Source: Bacteriovoracaceae bacterium UBA6153 (GTDB lineage Bacteria > Bdellovibrionota > Bacteriovoracia > Bacteriovoracales > Bacteriovoracaceae). From it: a DNA stretch of 64,000 nt. The notes under the pieces were generated by a model. The model was given only the letters and a program-made list of their open reading frames with translations. It was not told the DNA's origin and did not search any database. Position numbers and translations under genes: made by a program. Of this stretch, positions 60,636 to 64,000 are shown piece by piece (the stretch's first letter is position 1; every line of letters starts with the position of its first letter). The DNA is taken from contig DIUR01000003.1 in assembly GCA_002428265.1 (NCBI GenBank), positions 116,148 to 180,147 on the forward strand, given 5' to 3'.

Positions 60636-62354
60636 ATGAAACTCACGCAAGGTTTTTGGCAAACTTATAAAGAAGTTCCAGCAGACGCTGAGATTGCTTC
60701 TCACCAATTAATGATCAGAACTGGTCTTATCCATAAATCAGGTTCAGGACTTTACAACTATCTTCCAATGGGACTTCGTTCAATTAGAAAAGTTGAAAAT
60801 ATCATTCGCGAAGAATTAGATAAAATCGGCTGTTTTGAAATTACGATGTCTGTAGTGACTCCAGGAGAGTTATGGCAGGAGACAGGTCGCTGGGATAAGA
60901 TGGGCGGCTTGATGCTGCGTTTTAAAGATAAAAAAAATGCAGACCTTTGTATTTCTCCAACAAATGAAGAGACAGTTACTGATATTTTTAGATCGACAAT
61001 TAAATCATACAAACAATTGCCAGTAACACTTTATCAAATCAACACAAAGTTCCGCGATGAAATCAGACCGCGTTTTGGTTTGATGAGAGGCCGCGAGTTC
61101 ACAATGAAAGATGCTTATTCTTTCCACTTGGATAAAGCGAGTCTTGATGTTGGTTACCAGGCCCTCTATGACGCTTATACGGCGATCTTTACACGTCTTG
61201 GGCTGGAGTTTATTCCAGTCGAAGCAGACGGTGGAGCCATGGCCTCAGCGGATTCAAAAACTCACGAGTTTCAGGTTGTCGCAAACTCTGGTGAAGATTT
61301 AATTATTTATTCTCAAGAAGCAAAATACGCAGCTAATATCGAAAAAGCGCAGACAAAAAGAGCTGCGACTACTTTTGATATGACGAAAGCGGAAATGAAA
61401 GAAGTTGAAACAATTAAAACTGGAACGATCGATGAAGTTTGTAAACTTCTTGGTCTTCAACCAGCACAAAGTTTAAAGTCGATGGTCTACACCGCAACAA
61501 CTGGCGAAGAATCTAAAATGATTTTAGCTATGGTTATTGGTGATGACTCCGTTAACGAAATTAAACTTCAAAACTTTTTAAAATGTGATCATCTTGCGGC
61601 TTCGTCTGAAGAAGAACTTAAAAAAGCAAAACTTTGGAAAGGATTTATCGGGCCAGTAGGACTTGAAGACCAACTGGAAATCATTTTTGATAACGAAGTT
61701 AATATTGATGCCACTTTTGTTATCGGTGCCAATAAAAAAGATGCTCACGTGACAGGATTCAATCCAAAACGTGATATCAAAAAACTTGTTCAAGCAGACC
61801 TAAGACTTTCAAAAGCAGGAGATCTTACTCTTGATGGAAAACATACTGTTGTTGAAAAACGCGGTATCGAAGTTGGTCACGTTTTCCAGCTTGGTGACAA
61901 GTACACAAAGGCGATGAAGGTCGGTGTTCTTGATCAAAATGGAAAACTCGCGACTCCATTAATGGGTTGTTATGGAATTGGTGTAACGAGAGTTGTGGCC
62001 GCTGCTATTGAGCAAAACCACGATGCTAATGGAATCATCTGGCCAAAATCAATTGCACCATACGATGTGTATTTTGCAACGATCGTTAAAGCTCCAGAGT
62101 TTGCAGCTATCTCTGATGAAATCTATGCCGAGATGAAAAAAGCTGGCCTTGAAGTTATTTACGACGACAGAAATGTTGGTCCGGGAAATAAATTTAAAGA
62201 CTCAGATCTTCTGGGACTACCATATCGTGTAGTTTTAGGAGAAAGAGATTTCGGAGCCAGCGGTGAACTTGAAATCATCGAGAGAAAAACTGGAACAGTG
62301 ACAAAAGTAAAAAGAGAAGATTTAGTTTCAACTCTTAAAAATTTGCTTAAGTAG
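60636..62354 (+). CDS. proS: prolyl-tRNA synthetase
   Basis: A 572-residue class II synthetase of the bacterial type with an inserted editing domain. Motif 2 region KFRDEIRPRFGLMRGREFTMKDAYSFH and motif 3 region with GCYGIGVTRVVAAAIEQNHD are clear. The insert at about 225-400 (DEVCKLLGLQPAQSLKSMVY ... GANKKDAHVTGFNPKRD) is the YbaK-type domain that clears mischarged Ala-tRNA. The anticodon-binding domain is at the C-terminus (GLEVIYDDRNVGPGNKFKDSDLLGLPYRV). It is followed 6 bases later by rlmB. Confidence 0.98.
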   Translation: MKLTQGFWQTYKEVPADAEIASHQLMIRTGLIHKSGSGLYNYLPMGLRSIRKVENIIREELDKIGCFEITMSVVTPGELWQETGRWDKMGGLMLRFKDKKNADLCISPTNEETVTDIFRSTIKSYKQLPVTLYQINTKFRDEIRPRFGLMRGREFTMKDAYSFHLDKASLDVGYQALYDAYTAIFTRLGLEFIPVEADGGAMASADSKTHEFQVVANSGEDLIIYSQEAKYAANIEKAQTKRAATTFDMTKAEMKEVETIKTGTIDEVCKLLGLQPAQSLKSMVYTATTGEESKMILAMVIGDDSVNEIKLQNFLKCDHLAASSEEELKKAKLWKGFIGPVGLEDQLEIIFDNEVNIDATFVIGANKKDAHVTGFNPKRDIKKLVQADLRLSKAGDLTLDGKHTVVEKRGIEVGHVFQLGDKYTKAMKVGVLDQNGKLATPLMGCYGIGVTRVVAAAIEQNHDANGIIWPKSIAPYDVYFATIVKAPEFAAISDEIYAEMKKAGLEVIYDDRNVGPGNKFKDSDLLGLPYRVVLGERDFGASGELEIIERKTGTVTKVKREDLVSTLKNLLK

Positions 62355-62360
62355 GAATTT

Positions 62361-63134
62361 ATGAATCAAATGGACCACGACATGATCATTGGAATTCACA
62401 GTATCGCAGAAGCGATCAGAAATCCGCAAAGGCAGATTTTTGAAATCGTAGCAACTGATGAAGGCTACCAAGAATTTAAAAAGCGTAGTGGTTTGCGTGA
62501 AAATGAAATTCCATTAACAAAAGTGAGATGGCTTGAAAGCCATGCCCTTCAAGAAGAAGCAAAAAGAATTTATCAAGACATGGAGCTGGAGTTTCAACGA
62601 GTACCAAGCGGTATTTTTATGCTGGTAAGTCCGATTGAAATTTTTGAGCCGACGTGGATCTATGAGCAACTTGAAAGCAGAATCCCTATAAAAATTTTAG
62701 CACTTGATCAGGTTACTGATGCCCATAATGGTGCTGCCATTATGAGAACAGCTGCCTTCTACGGAGTAGATTGTATTTTACTTTCGGCCCGTGGAAATTT
62801 TGGAACTGGCCCAGGCTTTTCTCGAATTGCCTCTGGTGCAACTGAGTATGTAAAAATCGTAAAGTGCTCAGGACTTCCAAAAGCACTAACAAAATTAAAA
62901 GATTTAGGCGCAACAGTGATCGGATTATCAGAACACGCGACAGGTGATTTGGGTGAAATTGATAATAAAAAACCAATTTGTTTAGTTTTAGGCGCTGAAG
63001 ATGTAGGGATGTCACATGCCGTTGGCCGTGTCGTTGAAACGACAATTTCCTTCAAACCCCAAGGGAAAATTAAATCTCTTAACGTTTCAGTCGCCGCAGC
63101 AATTGCTATGGAAAAAATATTTGGTGGAATTTAA
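62361..63134 (+). CDS. rlmB: 23S rRNA (guanosine-2'-O)-methyltransferase, RlmB-like
   Basis: A 257-residue SPOUT methyltransferase of the TrmH/RlmB group. Substrate-binding N-terminus IIGIHSIAEAIRNPQRQIFEIVAT, then the knot motifs ILALDQVTDAHNGAAIMRTAAFYGVDCILL, VLGAEDVGMSH and KSLNVSVAAAIAMEKI. RlmB methylates G2251 of 23S rRNA; other TrmH-type sites cannot be fully excluded. It follows proS and precedes a tRNA cluster. Confidence 0.92.
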   Translation: MNQMDHDMIIGIHSIAEAIRNPQRQIFEIVATDEGYQEFKKRSGLRENEIPLTKVRWLESHALQEEAKRIYQDMELEFQRVPSGIFMLVSPIEIFEPTWIYEQLESRIPIKILALDQVTDAHNGAAIMRTAAFYGVDCILLSARGNFGTGPGFSRIASGATEYVKIVKCSGLPKALTKLKDLGATVIGLSEHATGDLGEIDNKKPICLVLGAEDVGMSHAVGRVVETTISFKPQGKIKSLNVSVAAAIAMEKIFGGI

Positions 63135-63157
63135 GTTCAAAAAAATGAAAAAAAATA

Positions 63158-63186
63158 TTGCCTTTAAAACCACAACAGATTATAAA
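63158..63186 (+). promoter_or_regulatory. sigma-70 promoter of the tRNA-tuf cluster
   Basis: TTGCCT (63158-63163) and TATAAA (63181-63186) are spaced by 17 bases. Transcription would start near 63193, about 27 bases before the first tRNA. Right after the -10 a C-rich stretch (CCCC) recalls the discriminator of stable RNA promoters. Confidence 0.75.
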
Positions 63187-63219
63187 ATACCCCTAGCATA
63201 GCGGTTAGATACTGTGTAA

Positions 63220-63295
63220 GCTGACTTAGCTCAGTTGGTAGAGCATCGGTTTTGTAAACCGACGGTCGTAGGTTCGATTCCTATAGTCAGCTCCA
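63220..63295 (+). tRNA. tRNA-Thr (TGT)
   Basis: Acceptor GCTGACT/AGTCAGC, D arm with AGCTCAGTTGGTAGAGC, anticodon loop TTTGTAA giving TGT, T arm AGGTTCGATTCCT, discriminator T and encoded CCA. First of four tRNAs in front of tuf. Confidence 0.97.
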
Positions 63296-63325
63296 TTTAT
63301 CTTGATAGTGAGAGCTGGAAATTGA

Positions 63326-63411
63326 GGAGAGATTGCCGAGCGGCCAAAGGCAACAGACTGTAAATCTGTCGGTTTATACCTTCGAAGGTTCGAATCCTTC
63401 TCTCTCCACCA
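63326..63411 (+). tRNA. tRNA-Tyr (GTA)
   Basis: A class II tRNA of 86 bases: acceptor GGAGAGA/TCTCTCC, anticodon loop CTGTAAA giving GTA, long variable arm (CGGTTTATACCTTCG), T arm AAGGTTCGAATCCTT, discriminator A and encoded CCA. Confidence 0.97.
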
Positions 63412-63433
63412 TTTTTCTAATTTTGTTTTCTAT

Positions 63434-63509
63434 GCGGGCGTAGCTCAGTTGGTAGAGCGCCACCCTTCCAAGGTGGATGTCGCAAGTTCGAATCTTGTCG
63501 CCCGCTCCA
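63434..63509 (+). tRNA. tRNA-Gly (TCC)
   Basis: Acceptor GCGGGCG/CGCCCGC, D arm AGCTCAGTTGGTAGAGC, anticodon loop CTTCCAA giving TCC, T arm CAAGTTCGAATCTTG, discriminator T and encoded CCA. Confidence 0.97.
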
Positions 63510-63548
63510 TTCTCTACCCAAATATTTATCATTTTGTCCTACGGTTTT

Positions 63549-63623
<75 letters not shown>

Positions 63624-63663
63624 CTTTTTCCTCTTGTCAGGTTTAGGCTTCGAGTGCATACTG

Positions 63664-63690
63664 TTGACTTAATTTAGAACCCGTTATAAT
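63664..63690 (+). promoter_or_regulatory. promoter in front of tuf
   Basis: TTGACT (63664-63669) and a perfect TATAAT (63685-63690) stand 15 bases apart, a little short. Transcription would start near 63697, about 56 bases before the tuf ATG. It would let tuf be made apart from the tRNA cluster. Confidence 0.6.
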
Positions 63691-63752
63691 TCCATATCAA
63701 AAATAATTAATTCTTTTTAAAAGTTAAAAGAGAATGAAGAAGGAGAGACCAG

Positions 63753-64000
63753 ATGGCTAAGGAAAAATTCGACCGTACAAAACCTCACGTTAACATCGGA
63801 ACTATTGGTCACGTAGATCATGGTAAAACGACTTTAACAGCTGCTATTACAATGACTATGGCGAAGATCCATGGTGGAGCAGCGAAATCATATGCAGATA
63901 TCGATTCAGCACCAGAAGAAAAAGCACGTGGTATTACAATTAATACAGCTCACGTAGAATATGAAACAGCTTCTCGTCACTACGCTCACGTAGACTGTCC
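63753..64000 (+). CDS. tuf: elongation factor Tu (5' part, runs off window)
   Basis: The first 82 codons of EF-Tu from the ATG at 63753, with a strong Shine-Dalgarno (AAGGAGAG). AKEKFDRTKPHVNIGTIGHVDHGKTTLTAAI holds the G1 loop GHVDHGKT. EEKARGITINTAHVEYE carries the switch I threonine, and YAHVDCP the start of G3. It brings aminoacyl-tRNA to the ribosome. The order tRNA Thr-Tyr-Gly-Thr-tuf is the same as the tufB operon of enteric bacteria. The rest is outside the window. Confidence 0.99.
   Translation, partial: MAKEKFDRTKPHVNIGTIGHVDHGKTTLTAAITMTMAKIHGGAAKSYADIDSAPEEKARGITINTAHVEYETASRHYAHVDC

Overview
The window looks like chromosome of a Gram-negative, flagellated, heterotrophic bacterium with an A+T-rich genome (about 40% G+C by eye). 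It has lipid A synthesis (lpxC), P- and L-ring flagellar genes (flgI, flgH), outer-membrane assembly (bamD) and many lipoproteins. The mix of csrA/fliW next to flgLK, a fused isobutyryl-CoA mutase (IcmF), CHASE2 and sigma-54 signalling, an S74 fibre fragment and many secreted proteins without clear relatives suggests Bdellovibrionota, probably a Bacteriovorax/Peredibacter-like predator. That placement is an inference from gene content; no rRNA gene is present.

Layout. 1-1023: 5' part of a DUF748/AsmA-like envelope protein. 1124-4459: a DOPA-dioxygenase-like enzyme, then an operon of acyl-CoA dehydrogenase and both ETF subunits. 4531-9837: folK, envelope lipoproteins, a LysM lipoprotein, a degenerate M48 lipoprotein, and an amgK-murU pair for muropeptide sugar recycling. 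9834-12252: a mini-ferredoxin, a PilZ-like membrane protein, an unknown protein and an endonuclease-IV-like protein. 12507-17933: a dense run of degenerate M48/HtpX membrane protein, CHASE2 histidine kinase, NtrC-type regulator, lspA and lgt. 18018-25887: a secreted protein, a ferredoxin, icmF with its cobalamin adenosyltransferase, an FHA protein, and iscA with a YgfZ-TPR fusion. 25852-33222: an HExxH protein, tRNA-Asn, a DUF2252-like gene pair, and astC-astA-astD. 33312-37159: BatE-like, cyclic-nucleotide-binding, AI-2E-type, BamD and TPR proteins. 37230-46655: twelve flagellar/CsrA genes, all on the minus strand, running flgF-flgG-flgA-flgH-flgI-flgJ-flgM-flgN-flgK-flgL-csrA-fliW. 46904-52306: xseB, a degenerate patatin lipoprotein, PBP1A, a TonB-like protein and a small unknown. 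52495-54924: folD-gcvT-gcvH with a strong terminator. 55001-57346: a small membrane ORF and ruvCAB. 57413-59371: a secreted protein, a MenI-like thioesterase, and two gene remnants lying back to back. 59665-64000: lpxC, proS, rlmB, four tRNAs (Thr-Tyr-Gly-Thr) and the start of tuf.

How the genes work together. ETF, acyl-CoA dehydrogenase, IcmF and the cobalamin adenosyltransferase fit degradation of branched amino-acid and fatty acyl-CoAs. astC/A/D fits arginine or ornithine use, and gcvT/gcvH/folD fits one-carbon supply; together they suit an organism feeding on protein-rich prey. Envelope genes (amgK-murU, PBP1A, lpxC, bamD, lspA, lgt, LysM) are spread through the window.

The most unusual signals are three enzyme relatives that have lost their catalytic residues: two M48-like proteins and one patatin-like lipoprotein. 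One of the M48-like proteins heads a kinase-regulator operon that continues into the lipoprotein maturation genes lspA and lgt. Others are a YgfZ-TPR fusion, a stand-alone HExxH protein, a well-matched sigma-54 promoter in front of flgF, and a stem-loop carrying a Shine-Dalgarno sequence next to a start codon. No CRISPR array, insertion sequence or rRNA was seen. No stretch longer than 300 bases lacks a gene; the longest gaps (12253-12506, 27431-27594, 46656-46903, 52307-52569, 59372-59664) are described where they hold something.
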